Below, in pieces: positions 9,050 through 17,949 of a stretch of DNA of 64,000 bases. A program made the translations under genes and the position numbers. Under the pieces are notes generated by a model. That model ran no database searches. It saw only the letters and a list, made by a program, of their open reading frames with translations, and had not been told where the DNA came from. The first letter of the stretch is position 1. Each line of letters opens with the position of its first letter. The DNA comes from Pararhizobium sp. IMCC21322 (GTDB lineage Bacteria > Pseudomonadota > Alphaproteobacteria > Rhizobiales > GCA-2746425), in assembly GCF_030758295.1 (NCBI RefSeq), contig NZ_CP132335.1, forward strand, positions 4,750,412-4,814,411, read 5' to 3'.

Positions 9050-10618
9050 TTAATCATGCTTTGTCATCTTCATCATCAGGGTTTCAGCGGTGGCAGAAGT
9101 GGCCTCGACTTCGCTGGTCACATTGCCTTCCAAAAGGGTGATTATGCGGTCTGACAGGGCAAGGATTTCAGGCAAATCCGATGAGATCAACAAGACCGCG
9201 ACACCTTGCGCCGAAATTTTGCGAATGAGCTCGTGGACATCCTCTTTGGCACCCACATCAACGCCTCGCGTGGGTTCATCCACAATCAGGACACGCGGAT
9301 GCCGCGCAATCCACCGTGCCAGAATGACCTTTTGTTGATTGCCCCCCGACAATGTCGCGATTGGTGATTTTATACTGGCCGCGCGGATGTCGAGTGTTTC
9401 AATGAACTGTTCCAACAGTTTTGCTTCACCCGCCTTGTCATTCCGTCCAAAGAGCTTGGGTGGCACAACGCCTGTGAGAGCGAAATTCTCCGCCACCGAT
9501 CTTTGCGGTAAAATTGACAAAGCTTTTCGGTCTTCGGAAACATAACCGATGCCGGCTTTCATGGCGGCAGCAGGGGAAGATGGCGCAAATGGCTCTCCTT
9601 CCAAGAGGACTTCACCGCTTCCAATCGGGTCCAGACCAAACAGCATCCGCGCTGTTTCAGTCCTCCCGGCTCCCACGATGCCAGCCAGACCAAGGATCTC
9701 GTTTTCGTGCAGTGTGAAAGAGACATCGCGCACACGCTGCGCAACCCGGCCATGGGAACGCGATGCAAGATTGCGAACCTCAAGAACAGCTTTGCCAGCA
9801 CTTCTTGCCGTGCCGGAGCGACCAATTTCCACATCGCGGCCAGCCATATCGCGAATAAGCAATGGTATGGTGGTGTCCTTGACATTGCCCTCGGAAATGG
9901 CCTTGCCATCCCGTAAAACCGTATAGGTTGAACAAAACGCCCGCACTTCATCAAGACGGTGACTCACATAAAGGACAGCGACCCCATCGCGCGACAGCTG
10001 AGCGATAATCTCCCCCAGATTTGCAACCTCTTTTGGAGATAGTGACGCTGTCGGTTCGTCCATGATAACGATTCGTGATTCACGGGTCAGCGCACGGGCA
10101 ATTTCCACCATTTGCTGCTCTGCGACCGAGAGGCTGTCGACCGGGGCGCGGACATCAACATCAAGGTCAAGACGCCCCAGAGCTTTCTGGGTCGCATCGC
10201 GCACATATTTCCAGTCTATCCGACCGAATTTGGTTGTTGGCAGGTGACCTGCAAATACGGCTTCAGCGACCGACAGGTCAGGAAATAAGGATAGCTCTTG
10301 CCGAATTACGCTGATACCTGCGTGATCAGCATCTATTGGCTGCATGAACCTCACGGGCTCACCATCCAGAAAAATTTCGCCGCCATCAGGCTGAAACACG
10401 CCGGACAGCAGATTGATCATGGTTGATTTTCCGGCGCCATTCTCACCCAAAAGCGCGCGCACTTCCCCCGGCTCCAGGGACATGGAAATACCATCCAGAA
10501 CGGTAACGCCGAAGAAGCGCTTAACAAGGCCGCGTGCTTCCAAAAGTATATTGCCAGGGCGCTGCGCGCGCCCTGGCAATTCAGTTTTCACCGGATCCAT
10601 GTCCAGCGACTGATTCAT
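9050..10618 (-). CDS. Sugar ABC transporter ATP-binding protein, duplicated (RbsA type)
   Basis: The 522-residue product has two ABC domains in tandem. The first has Walker A GENGAGKS near residue 58 and Walker B VIMDEPTASL near 185. The second has the ABC signature LSGGNQQK near 425 and Walker B VLIVDEPTRGVD near 450, and its Walker A position is degenerate (GIVGAGRTE near 315), as is usual in RbsA/XylG/MglA proteins. The protein energises monosaccharide import on the inner face of the membrane. Its ATG overlaps the stop of the binding-protein gene (ATGA). Confidence 0.88.
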   Translation of the reverse strand: MNQSLDMDPVKTELPGRAQRPGNILLEARGLVKRFFGVTVLDGISMSLEPGEVRALLGENGAGKSTMINLLSGVFQPDGGEIFLDGEPVRFMQPIDADHAGISVIRQELSLFPDLSVAEAVFAGHLPTTKFGRIDWKYVRDATQKALGRLDLDVDVRAPVDSLSVAEQQMVEIARALTRESRIVIMDEPTASLSPKEVANLGEIIAQLSRDGVAVLYVSHRLDEVRAFCSTYTVLRDGKAISEGNVKDTTIPLLIRDMAGRDVEIGRSGTARSAGKAVLEVRNLASRSHGRVAQRVRDVSFTLHENEILGLAGIVGAGRTETARMLFGLDPIGSGEVLLEGEPFAPSSPAAAMKAGIGYVSEDRKALSILPQRSVAENFALTGVVPPKLFGRNDKAGEAKLLEQFIETLDIRAASIKSPIATLSGGNQQKVILARWIARHPRVLIVDEPTRGVDVGAKEDVHELIRKISAQGVAVLLISSDLPEILALSDRIITLLEGNVTSEVEATSATAETLMMKMTKHD

Positions 10619-11583
10619 TCGCCGATAAGCCCTACACGCTCAGCGCTATCAAGGTTCTCTTTGGTGATAGCAATCGGGGCGATCAGGATATTATCGCTTT
10701 CAGGCTTTGCGCCTGTCCGGATATTTTCCACCAAGGTACGCACTGCAATGCGGCCCTGCAGACCAGGGAACTGATCAATCGTTCCAGCCAGGATACCATC
10801 GCGCACGCCGCGCAGAGCATCTTTCGAACCATCATAGCCATAGATGGCGACCTTGCCAGCCAAGCCGCGAGCCTCAACAGCCTGCGCAGCACCCAGAGCC
10901 ATATCATCATTGGCTGCGATGATAACTTGTGGCGTTTCAACTAGGCCAGTCAGCACATTTTCAGTAACGGACAAGCCTTTATCACGTGAGAAATCAGCAG
11001 CTTGTTCCGAAACAAACACGTATGTATCACCTGCGGCATCAAGGACCTTATGAGCACCACCATTACGGTCATTTGCTGTTTTGTCGCCTGGAATACCCTG
11101 AAGATTGACGATGGTTGCGCCATCCGGAAACGCAGCAACAACGGCCGCGCCCTGTGCTTCTGCACCAGCAAAATTGTCTGCTGCCACGTTAGCAAGAACA
11201 GTGGGCACACCATTTACCGGGCGATCGACTGTTACGACAGGAATGCCATTGTCGATAGCCTGTTTTACTGGTGCTGCAAGTGCATCCGCATCGGCAGGGG
11301 CAATGATGATCCCGTCAACACCTTGTACGATGGCTGATTCAATATCTGCCAATTGCTTGGGCGCGGAAAGCTGGCCATCGGCAACAACAAGCGTAACGCC
11401 GCCCAATTTTTTGGCTTCATCTTCCATTTGTTCGTACATGAAAACGAAATGTGGGAACGCAAAACTGAGTGGCGAAACAAAGATTTTAATCTCTTTCGCG
11501 TCCGACTGCGCGACACTCGGCAGCGCTGTGGCTCCAAGAAGCAGCGCCGCAGATGCGACAGCAAGAAATGTACGTTTAAGCAT
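10615..11583 (-). CDS. Periplasmic sugar-binding protein (RbsB type)
   Basis: The ATG at 11583 is preceded by GGAGGAA and opens a clear Sec signal peptide (KR, then hydrophobic AVASAALLLGATAL, then cleavage near SVAQ). The longer open frame to 11703 is not needed. The mature part is a type I periplasmic binding fold with GVDGIIIAPADADAL, GIPVVTVDRPV, AANDDMALGAAQA and YGYDGSKDALRGV, all typical of ribose/allose/galactose binding proteins. It is the first gene of the operon that continues with ATPase, permease, lactonase-like protein and two dehydrogenases, so it probably delivers the branched or pentose sugar that those enzymes oxidise. Unlike the four other binding-protein genes here, it is followed with no gap by its ATPase. 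Confidence 0.87.
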   Translation of the reverse strand: MLKRTFLAVASAALLLGATALPSVAQSDAKEIKIFVSPLSFAFPHFVFMYEQMEDEAKKLGGVTLVVADGQLSAPKQLADIESAIVQGVDGIIIAPADADALAAPVKQAIDNGIPVVTVDRPVNGVPTVLANVAADNFAGAEAQGAAVVAAFPDGATIVNLQGIPGDKTANDRNGGAHKVLDAAGDTYVFVSEQAADFSRDKGLSVTENVLTGLVETPQVIIAANDDMALGAAQAVEARGLAGKVAIYGYDGSKDALRGVRDGILAGTIDQFPGLQGRIAVRTLVENIRTGAKPESDNILIAPIAITKENLDSAERVGLIGE

Positions 11584-11607
11584 AGTAATAATTCCTCCCG
11601 TTGAACT

Positions 11608-11624
11608 CGGATAGACTGTATCCG
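11608..11624. promoter_or_regulatory. Candidate operator before the sugar operon
   Basis: CGGATA and TATCCG form a perfect 6-5-6 inverted repeat about 25 bases upstream of the binding-protein start. Further up, GAAAAC[A/T]GTAT occurs once in each orientation near 11652 and 11715, in AT-rich DNA that could hold the promoter. No dedicated regulator gene lies next to this operon, so the binding factor is unknown. Confidence 0.3.
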
Positions 11625-11861
11625 TACTGCCTACATATTGAAAACAAAAAATACAGTTTTCAAGGAAAATATAGCAGATTTGCGCAAAACACACGTAAAT
11701 CATGGGTTTTTGAATGAAAACAGTATACAGAATTCGAAAATATAGCTACAAACTGGCATGCAATCATCGTTAAGGTTGAGAATAAGGGACAAGTGAAAAT
11801 CCGTTGGTTGTCGCTCCATTAATTGCGACGCTGTGGTATGAACATTGTCAGAGAAAATTCC

Positions 11862-11904
11862 GGGGTCTGAACCCAATCAAGAGATTGATTTGGGTTCAGA
11901 CCCC
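11862..11904. repeat. Long intergenic palindrome (15-bp arms, extended hairpin)
   Basis: GGGGTCTGAACCCAA (11862-11876) is perfectly complementary to TTGGGTTCAGACCCC (11890-11904). TCAA/TTGA inside the loop extends the pairing around a GAGA apex with one bulged T. It lies between the divergent sugar operon and the SDR gene, in the otherwise gene-free stretch 11584-11975. No T-run follows, so it is not a simple terminator. A shorter element with the same CTGAACCC/GGGTTCAG arms lies at 52076-52108, which suggests a dispersed palindromic repeat family. Confidence 0.75.
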
Positions 11905-11975
11905 AATCAGGTATGCGAAATAACACCCGCCAAAAGCAGGCTGTTGTCGCCCCATTTGGAAATCAGGAGTGAACC

Positions 11976-12791
11976 ATGTCAGATTATCTATCTTCCCTCT
12001 ATTCACTGGAAGGTAAAACCGCCCTGGTCGCAGGTGGCGCGGGTGCCATTGGTTCGGTGATTTCAGAGGCTTTCGCAAAAGCTGGTGCCACTGTCATCGT
12101 TCATGATCTTTCCCAGGAGAGGCTCGATCTTGTTGAAAGTCATTTTAACAAGGAAGGCCTGAAATTTACCGGCATCCAGGCAGATCTCTCCACACGTGAG
12201 GCCACGCTGTCTTTGGCAGAGCAAGCAAGCAAGGTAACCGGGCAAATCGATATTCTGGTCAACCTTCAGGGTGCAAACAGACGAAAACCGATTTCAGAAG
12301 TGACTGACGAGGATTTTGACCTCATTACATCCGTCAATTTCAAATCGGTTTATTTTCTGTCTCAGGCAGTTCATCCCATAATGAAGAAACAGGGCGGCGG
12401 CAGCATCCTGCATTTCAGCTCGCTCTCAGCCAATGTTTCATTCGATACCATCTCCGTTTACGCAGCCACAAAAGCCGCAGTAACATCGCTCACGCGCTCG
12501 CAGGCGCATGAATGGGCTGACGATAATATCAGCGTCAACGCCATCGAACCCGGATTTGTCCAAACCGAGTTCACCCGCCCGCTGTGGGATGACGACTACA
12601 GGGCCGAATGGTTCGCAAATTACATTCCAATGGCACGTCTGGCAGTGCCTGAAGACCTTATTACAACGGCGCTCTATCTGGTGGCGCCCTCTACCAACTA
12701 CGTGACCGGGCAAAATCTCGTCATTGATGGTGGTGTTATGACCGGCAATAGTTGGGTAGAGAAGCCACGCCGCAAAGGCATCGAACGCTGA
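11976..12791 (+). CDS. Short-chain dehydrogenase/reductase
   Basis: The 271 residues form a classical SDR, with the cofactor loop AGGAGAIGS near residue 20, NLQGA (NNAG-like) near 92, catalytic Ser in LHFSSLSA near 150 and YAATK near 165. The ATG at 11976 follows CAGGAG at a normal distance. SDRs of this group oxidise sugar acids, polyols or 3-hydroxy acids; the NNAG position reads NLQG, as in some gluconate-5-dehydrogenase-like proteins. It is followed 13 bases later by a 3-mercaptopyruvate sulfurtransferase and the pair probably forms one transcript ending at the terminator near 13740. No substrate can be assigned. Confidence 0.82.
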   Translation: MSDYLSSLYSLEGKTALVAGGAGAIGSVISEAFAKAGATVIVHDLSQERLDLVESHFNKEGLKFTGIQADLSTREATLSLAEQASKVTGQIDILVNLQGANRRKPISEVTDEDFDLITSVNFKSVYFLSQAVHPIMKKQGGGSILHFSSLSANVSFDTISVYAATKAAVTSLTRSQAHEWADDNISVNAIEPGFVQTEFTRPLWDDDYRAEWFANYIPMARLAVPEDLITTALYLVAPSTNYVTGQNLVIDGGVMTGNSWVEKPRRKGIER

Positions 12792-12804
12792 AGAGGAACA
12801 AGCT

Positions 12805-13662
12805 ATGAGCAAATGGTTGATCGAGACGGATGAACTGGCGCAGCAAATGGTCTCCGGGTCACAGGCTGACAGGACCATCGTGGATTGTTCGTGGTATTTA
12901 CCGGACGCTGGAAAACATGCGATTGACGATTTTCGCCAGGGCCATATTCCCGGCGCGCAATTTCTCGATTTGACCGAAATTTCGGACCCAAAATCGGACT
13001 ATGTGAACATGCTTCCCGAAGCCGCGCTCTTCGCTGAAGTTGTTGGCAGGCTCGGCATCGGCTCGCAGACGGAAGTCATAATCTATGACGCGGGATACGT
13101 GTCTGCACGCATCTGGTGGATGTTCAGAACCTTTGGGCACGACAATGTTCGGATTCTCAACGGCGGATTGCGCAAGTGGAAAGCCGAAGACCGGGAACTG
13201 GAAACGGGGGATGCGAAACCGGTAACATCAAAATCATTTCCAGCCAAAGTCACCGAAGGCCGGGTGGCATCCATTTCTGATGTTCGCGCCGTCGTCGAAA
13301 ATGGGCAAACGCCTTTGATTGATGCCCGCACAGCAGCACGTTTTGATGGCCATGAAGGCTCTGGATACCCGGGGGTCGCCTCAGGCTTTATGCCCGGTGC
13401 AATCAACACGCCCTGGCAGCTGTTTTTCGAGCCTGCACCATCCCATCGCTTTGTGTCACCGCAAAAAGCAAAAGAGATTTTTGAAGAACGCGGTGTCGAT
13501 ACTTCAGGTGAAATCATCACAACCTGCGGCTCAGGTGTAACGGCCTCAATTCTGGGATTTATGCTTGAAGAGATTGGCCACTCCAATTGGCGGCTTTATG
13601 ATGGTTCGTGGCACGAATGGGGGCAGCAAGAAGATACCCCCAAAGAAATCAAACCATCATAG
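12805..13662 (+). CDS. sseA: 3-mercaptopyruvate sulfurtransferase
   Basis: The 285-residue protein has two rhodanese domains. The N-terminal one (about 10-145) lacks a catalytic cysteine, while the C-terminal one carries the active-site loop TTCGSGVTAS. CGSGVT is the form expected for 3-mercaptopyruvate sulfurtransferase rather than thiosulfate sulfurtransferase, which has an Arg/Lys-containing loop. It transfers sulfur from 3-mercaptopyruvate to thiols or cyanide in the cytoplasm. An AGAGGAA site precedes the ATG. The partner SDR upstream does not indicate a special role. Confidence 0.85.
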   Translation: MSKWLIETDELAQQMVSGSQADRTIVDCSWYLPDAGKHAIDDFRQGHIPGAQFLDLTEISDPKSDYVNMLPEAALFAEVVGRLGIGSQTEVIIYDAGYVSARIWWMFRTFGHDNVRILNGGLRKWKAEDRELETGDAKPVTSKSFPAKVTEGRVASISDVRAVVENGQTPLIDARTAARFDGHEGSGYPGVASGFMPGAINTPWQLFFEPAPSHRFVSPQKAKEIFEERGVDTSGEIITTCGSGVTASILGFMLEEIGHSNWRLYDGSWHEWGQQEDTPKEIKPS

Positions 13663-13715
13663 TACGTCGCCCAGGCTTTCTTTCGCCCCTTTAAAGCCAT
13701 TTGCACTTCCAATTA

Positions 13716-13745
13716 GCCCAAGCTCTTAGACCTGCTTGGGCTTTT
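13716..13745 (+). terminator. Rho-independent terminator after the SDR-sulfurtransferase pair
   Basis: GCCCAAGC (13716-13723) pairs with GCTTGGGC (13734-13741) across a 10-base loop and is followed by TTTT. It lies about 55 bases after the sulfurtransferase stop and overlaps the 3' end of the convergent VOC gene. On the minus strand there is no matching T-run, so it acts mainly for the plus-strand transcript. Confidence 0.65.
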
Positions 13746-14175
13746 GGATCATCTCGACAATCAATCCCTCTTCCGGCGTGCGTAAGTAAATAATGCGCGA
13801 GCCATTATTGGGACCGGCATCGATTTGAACCTCTTTGCCAACCACATCCAGCGGCCAGGCGAGTGCCTTTTCGAGCATGGCATCCATGTCTTCAACATTC
13901 ACAGCGATATGCAGAGATCCAAGGTCGCAGGGGCGCGGACGATAGTCTTCTCGCTCTTCGGGCTTGGAGTAACATAGCAGTTCAAAACTGACTGCCCCGT
14001 TGCGAACATAGGCAACTTCGATTTCCGCACCTTCCACACCAGTTACGCCAGATATGATTGCGGGGTCACGCGGTGCCCGCGAGAAGACTTCAAAATCAAA
14101 CAGCTCGCGAAACATCGCAATCGATCTATCGAGATCGTGAACTGTGATGCCTGTATGGTTGACGGTAACTGACAT
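13726..14175 (-). CDS. VOC (glyoxalase/bleomycin-resistance fold) family protein
   Basis: The 149-residue protein is made of two beta-alpha-beta-beta-beta units. Candidate metal ligands are His7 in VNHTGI, the Glu in VSFELLCYS, the His in SLHIAVNV and the Glu near the C-terminus (GLIVEMIQ). This pattern fits lactoylglutathione lyases, methylmalonyl-CoA epimerases and small dioxygenases. It is the last gene of the minus-strand operon with the acetaldehyde dehydrogenase and 4-hydroxy-2-oxovalerate aldolase genes, so a role in a ring-cleavage or 2-oxo acid pathway is plausible, but the fold alone does not show the reaction. Confidence 0.75.
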   Translation of the reverse strand: MSVTVNHTGITVHDLDRSIAMFRELFDFEVFSRAPRDPAIISGVTGVEGAEIEVAYVRNGAVSFELLCYSKPEEREDYRPRPCDLGSLHIAVNVEDMDAMLEKALAWPLDVVGKEVQIDAGPNNGSRIIYLRTPEEGLIVEMIQKPKQV

Positions 14176-14232
14176 AAATAACCTTTCAAAAAATCACATC
14201 AAGGCCCGCATTTTGCGGCCTGTTTTTTAAAC

Positions 14233-14979
14233 TCATCTGCCGCCGCTGACGGAGATAAAAGTGCCCGTCACGTAGCTGGCGGCGTCTGACAGCAACCAGA
14301 TAATAGCTTCTGCAGTTTCCGCTGCAGTCCCGGCGCGCCCAAGCGGTACACCGCCAGCCAGACGCTCGACACGCGCGGCATCGCCAGCGCTTCCGTGAAT
14401 ATCCGTATCAATCAATCCGGGGCGAACACCGTTTACCCGTATGCCGTCAGGACCAAGCTCTTTGGAAAGTCCGATTGTCAATGTATCAACGGCACCTTTG
14501 GACGCACCATAATCGACGAATTCGTGTGCAGCTCCCAGAACAGCCGCCATTGACGACACATTGACGATTGATCCGCCATGGCCCCCATGACGCGGTGACA
14601 TCAAGTGAACAGCTTGACGACAACACAAGAAAGTACCGGTGGTATTGACAGCAAACGTCTTGTTCCAACGCGCAAGATCAAAATCTTCAAGGCGCCCTAC
14701 TTCGGGCAAGATCCCGGCATTGTTGACAAGCCCGTCAAGTTGACCAAACGTCTCCTTGCACATGTTAAAGACCGAAATCACATCGGCCTCGACCGACACG
14801 TCACTGGCCACCGCGCGAGCCTGACCGCCAAGGGTTTCGATTTTTTCTGCAATTTGGGCCGCCGCCCTGGCATCCGAGCGATATGTCAGAACAACATTCC
14901 AGCCTAGACTGCCGGCTGCAATTGCCGTCGCGGCACCAATCCCGCGTGATCCGCCAGTGATGAGAATTGTCTTTGTCAT
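14233..14979 (-). CDS. Short-chain dehydrogenase/reductase (3-oxoacyl-ACP reductase-like)
   Basis: The 248-residue classical SDR has TGGSRGIG (residues 8-15), NNAG near 87, the Ser of VNVSSMAA near 140, YGASK near 155 and the VRPGLIDTDIH segment near 185. The ATG at 14979 follows GAGGAGG; the longer frame to 15030 has no such site. It belongs to the operon of aldolase, acylating acetaldehyde dehydrogenase and VOC protein, and may oxidise a diol or hydroxy intermediate of that pathway. The substrate is unknown. Confidence 0.82.
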   Translation of the reverse strand: MTKTILITGGSRGIGAATAIAAGSLGWNVVLTYRSDARAAAQIAEKIETLGGQARAVASDVSVEADVISVFNMCKETFGQLDGLVNNAGILPEVGRLEDFDLARWNKTFAVNTTGTFLCCRQAVHLMSPRHGGHGGSIVNVSSMAAVLGAAHEFVDYGASKGAVDTLTIGLSKELGPDGIRVNGVRPGLIDTDIHGSAGDAARVERLAGGVPLGRAGTAAETAEAIIWLLSDAASYVTGTFISVSGGR

Positions 14980-14989
14980 GCAAGCCTCC

Positions 14990-15178
14990 TCAATGACTGA
15001 TACGCTGTACAGAGAGTGGGCAAGACCCATCAGCAGCGCGCACGTGCCACCATACGGTCTGTCCGGTCACTTTGATCGCCCCGCGGCGCAGCAGGCCGCT
15101 TTCGCCCAATGCCTGCATCACAACTTGCGTGCCGCCCGCTTCATAGAAGCCGAACGTCACCTTCTCAGTTTTACTCAT
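14990..15178 (-). CDS. Small 62-residue protein, translationally coupled
   Basis: The ATG at 15178 overlaps the stop of the aldolase gene (ATGA), and the stop lies ten bases before the SDR start, so the frame exactly fills the space between two operon genes. That arrangement supports a real gene. The sequence begins [20 protein letters not shown] and continues with a Leu/Gly-rich middle and an aromatic WWHVRAADG segment. It has no cysteine motif, membrane span or signal peptide, and I do not recognise a family. It could be a small accessory subunit or the remnant of a larger enzyme. Confidence 0.5.
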   Translation of the reverse strand: MSKTEKVTFGFYEAGGTQVVMQALGESGLLRRGAIKVTGQTVWWHVRAADGSCPLSVQRISH

Positions 15179-16185
15179 TTGGTCTCACTGGCAAGGTCGA
15201 TCGCAACATCGACGATCATATCTTCCTGACCGCCAACCATTTTGCGTTTTCCCAATTCCACGAGGAGCGACCGTACATCCACGCCGTAGCGTTCCGATGC
15301 ATTTTGTGAATGTCGCAGAAAACTGGAATAGACCCCGGCATAGCCTAAAGACAGTGTATCCCGATCAACCCGCACGGGTCGGTCCATGAGTGGGCGAACC
15401 AAATCTTCACCAGCATCCTGAAGCGCGAATAAATCAGCACCATGATGATACCCTTCACGCTCTAAAACGGCGACCAGCGGTTCAATTGGCGTGTTGCCTG
15501 CCCCGGCACCCATTCCGCAAAGCGAAGCGTCAACGCGATAAGCGCCCTCATTGATAGCAACAATGGAATTGGCGACAGCAACAGACAGGTTCTGATGGGC
15601 GTGGATGCCAATCTGAGTTTTCTCGTCCAGAATATCGCGATAGGCACGAATGCGGTCGATGGTGCCTTTCATGGTCAGCGCACCACCGGAATCAGTGACA
15701 TAAACGCAATGCGCTCCATAACTTTCCATGAGCTTGGCTTGCTGCGCCAACATGTCTGCAGGCGCCATATGAGACATCATTAGAAAGCCGGATACATCAA
15801 GATCCAACTCGCGAGCGGCCTCGATGTGCTGGCGGGATATATCAGCCTCAGTACAGTGGGTCGCAATTCGAACCGAGCTTACACCAAGCGCGGCCGCTTT
15901 TCGCAAATGCTCAATTGTTCCGATGCCTGGCAACAACAATGTTGTCAGACGCGCGCGCTTGCAGTTTTCCGCTGCAGCCTCAATCCAGCTGTGGTCGCTA
16001 TTTGAACCAAACCCATAATTGAGCGATGAGCCGGCAAGGCCATCGCCATGCGCAACTTCAATTGCGTCAACTCCGGCAGCATCAAGTGCGGCTACAATTT
16101 CGCCAACACGTATGGGATCCACCTTGTGCCCGATGGCATGCATGCCATCTCTCAAGGTCACATCCTGCAAATAAATATCGGCCAT
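15175..16185 (-). CDS. 4-hydroxy-2-oxovalerate aldolase
   Basis: The 336 residues show the HMGL-like barrel of DmpG/BphI/MhpE, with [10 protein letters not shown] near the start (metal-binding Asp, catalytic Arg), [10 protein letters not shown] near 195 (metal-binding histidines) and [13 protein letters not shown] near 225. The enzyme splits 4-hydroxy-2-oxo acids into pyruvate and an aldehyde that is channelled to the partner dehydrogenase. The start is the ATG at 16185, overlapping the stop of the dehydrogenase gene (TGATG) and preceded by GGAGG. The usual upstream meta-cleavage enzymes (dioxygenase, hydrolase, 2-oxopent-4-enoate hydratase) are absent from the window, so the feeding pathway is unknown. 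Confidence 0.9.
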   Translation of the reverse strand: MADIYLQDVTLRDGMHAIGHKVDPIRVGEIVAALDAAGVDAIEVAHGDGLAGSSLNYGFGSNSDHSWIEAAAENCKRARLTTLLLPGIGTIEHLRKAAALGVSSVRIATHCTEADISRQHIEAARELDLDVSGFLMMSHMAPADMLAQQAKLMESYGAHCVYVTDSGGALTMKGTIDRIRAYRDILDEKTQIGIHAHQNLSVAVANSIVAINEGAYRVDASLCGMGAGAGNTPIEPLVAVLEREGYHHGADLFALQDAGEDLVRPLMDRPVRVDRDTLSLGYAGVYSSFLRHSQNASERYGVDVRSLLVELGKRKMVGGQEDMIVDVAIDLASETK

Positions 16186-17114
16186 CACGCACGCCCTCCG
16201 GCTATCATTTTTTCCGCCGTTCGCATGGCTGCGGACGTCATAATGTCGAGGTTTCCAGCATAGGAAGGCAGGTAATGCGCAGCTCCTTCCACCTCCAGAA
16301 ACACCGATACTTTCAACCCTGAAAAACGGTCATCGAAATCAGCAAGCACAATTGGATCATTCGCGGATATTTCTTCAATCTGCACTTCGTGTTTCAATCG
16401 ATAGCCGGGTACGTACTGGCTCACTTCCGCGACCATCTCATTCACTGATGCGCGAATAGCGTCATGATCGCTGTCTTCGCACAGGCATAAAACTGTATCG
16501 CGCATGGTCAGCGGCGGTTCAGCGGGGTTCAAAACAATGATGGCCTTGCCATGCTTTGCGTTGCCGATTTTTTCAATGGCGCGCGAGGTCGTTTCGGTGA
16601 ACTCATCAATATTCGCACGCGTGCCAGGCCCCGCCGACTTGGAGGCAATTGCGGCAATAATCTCGGCATACCGAACGGGCGTCACTTTAGAGATCGCTGC
16701 TACGATCGGTATTGTTGCCTGCCCACCACATGTCACCATGTTGACGTTTGGTGCGCTGATATGTTCGTCAATATTGACCGAAGGCACAACAAATGGACCA
16801 ATGGCAGCTGGCGTCAAATCCACGACGGGAATGCCACGCGCGCTTAACATCTTGTCGTGCTTGACATGGGCACCTGCGCTGGTGGCATCGAAGACCAGAC
16901 CGATCTCTTCGGCTTCCGGCAATTCCAGAAAACCTTCAAGCCCGGTTTCGCAAGCTGCAACACCCATGCGTTTGGCCCGCGCCAGCCCATCCGATTGAGC
17001 ATCGATACCGATCATGCAGCCCATTTCCAGTACGTCGGAAATCCGCAAAACCTTGATCATTAAATCGGTTCCGATGTTGCCTGAACCAATGATCGCAATC
17101 TTATTACGTTTCAC
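16185..17114 (-). CDS. Acetaldehyde dehydrogenase (acylating)
   Basis: The 309-residue protein is DmpF/BphJ/MhpF-like. It has the NAD-binding [11 protein letters not shown] (residues 8-18), [12 protein letters not shown] near 75 and the catalytic cysteine in [11 protein letters not shown] near 130. It converts the aldehyde released by the aldolase to its CoA ester, normally acetaldehyde to acetyl-CoA, and the two proteins form a channelling complex. The overlapping gene junction supports that partnership. It is the first enzyme gene of the operon, 100 bases downstream of the GntR gene on the same strand. Confidence 0.9.
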   Translation of the reverse strand: MKRNKIAIIGSGNIGTDLMIKVLRISDVLEMGCMIGIDAQSDGLARAKRMGVAACETGLEGFLELPEAEEIGLVFDATSAGAHVKHDKMLSARGIPVVDLTPAAIGPFVVPSVNIDEHISAPNVNMVTCGGQATIPIVAAISKVTPVRYAEIIAAIASKSAGPGTRANIDEFTETTSRAIEKIGNAKHGKAIIVLNPAEPPLTMRDTVLCLCEDSDHDAIRASVNEMVAEVSQYVPGYRLKHEVQIEEISANDPIVLADFDDRFSGLKVSVFLEVEGAAHYLPSYAGNLDIMTSAAMRTAEKMIAGGRA

Positions 17115-17214
17115 GATTGGTCTCCGTATTTTGAGTTATTTGAGCAGTAGCCTGATTGCGCTACCTGGTTTGAAATCATCATTTTGAAGGTATTCGGATA
17201 TCGCTGGTTCCGAA

Positions 17215-17949
17215 TTAAATTGCTCGCATTTGGCTTGCGATGCTGGCATCAACTTTTGCTTTTCGAGACGGCCCGCTTTGGCCTTCAAGCGCAATGCGAA
17301 CAGCCGACCGAACAAGCCGTGGCTCGAACTGCGGTTCAATCTGGGCAATAATCGTAAGCGCGATGCGTGCATAGTGTTCAGCCAAAAGTGCGGCGACCAA
17401 CTCCCCGTCCCGAGCTTCGCAGGCTTCAAAAATGGCCTCGTGCTCGCTCTTTGATTGCTGATACGAACTGGCTTGAACGATGTACATTCGGCGGTATCGC
17501 TCAGCATGCTCGTTCAACTGCGCTGAATAAGTAATATGCCGCGGGCCAGCGGCCCGGATCGCGATCATGTGAAAGTTGCGGTGAGCCGCATCAAATTTTT
17601 CAAAATCTTCTGCAGACGAATTATTGTCCATTTTATCGAGACAGTCGCGCATCTCAACAAGATCGTCGTCTGTCAGATTTGGTACACACAAACGGACCGT
17701 TGCACTGTCGAGCTTGATGCGAAGCGCATACAATTCATCAAGATCCGCCATGGAAGTTGATGAAATTACAACCTGCCGCCCGCGTTGAGAAGTTATCAAG
17801 CCGTCCCGTTCAATGAGCCGCAACGCTTCCCGAACAGGGGTGCGGCTCAGGCCCAGCCTTTCAGCAATTTTGACCTGAGACAGTCTGGCGCCTGGTGAGA
17901 AGGTTCCGCGGAGAATTGCGTTCTTGATACGATCATAGGCATCCGCCAT
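17215..17949 (-). CDS. GntR-family transcriptional regulator (FadR/FCD subfamily)
   Basis: The core begins ADAYDRIKNAILRGTFSPG, the usual winged-helix start, with the recognition region LGLSRTPVREALRLIERDGL near residues 35-55. A helical FCD ligand domain follows (LYALRIKLDSATVR, AAHRNFHMIAIRAAG, EHEAIFEACEARD). ATG 17949 gives 244 residues. The frame stays open upstream, and a TTG at 18015 with GGGG eight bases before it could be the true start. It lies just upstream of the aldehyde dehydrogenase/aldolase operon on the same strand and probably represses it. From 17950 to 18601 no other gene is supported; that stretch should hold its promoter. Confidence 0.82.
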   Translation of the reverse strand: MADAYDRIKNAILRGTFSPGARLSQVKIAERLGLSRTPVREALRLIERDGLITSQRGRQVVISSTSMADLDELYALRIKLDSATVRLCVPNLTDDDLVEMRDCLDKMDNNSSAEDFEKFDAAHRNFHMIAIRAAGPRHITYSAQLNEHAERYRRMYIVQASSYQQSKSEHEAIFEACEARDGELVAALLAEHYARIALTIIAQIEPQFEPRLVRSAVRIALEGQSGPSRKAKVDASIASQMRAI

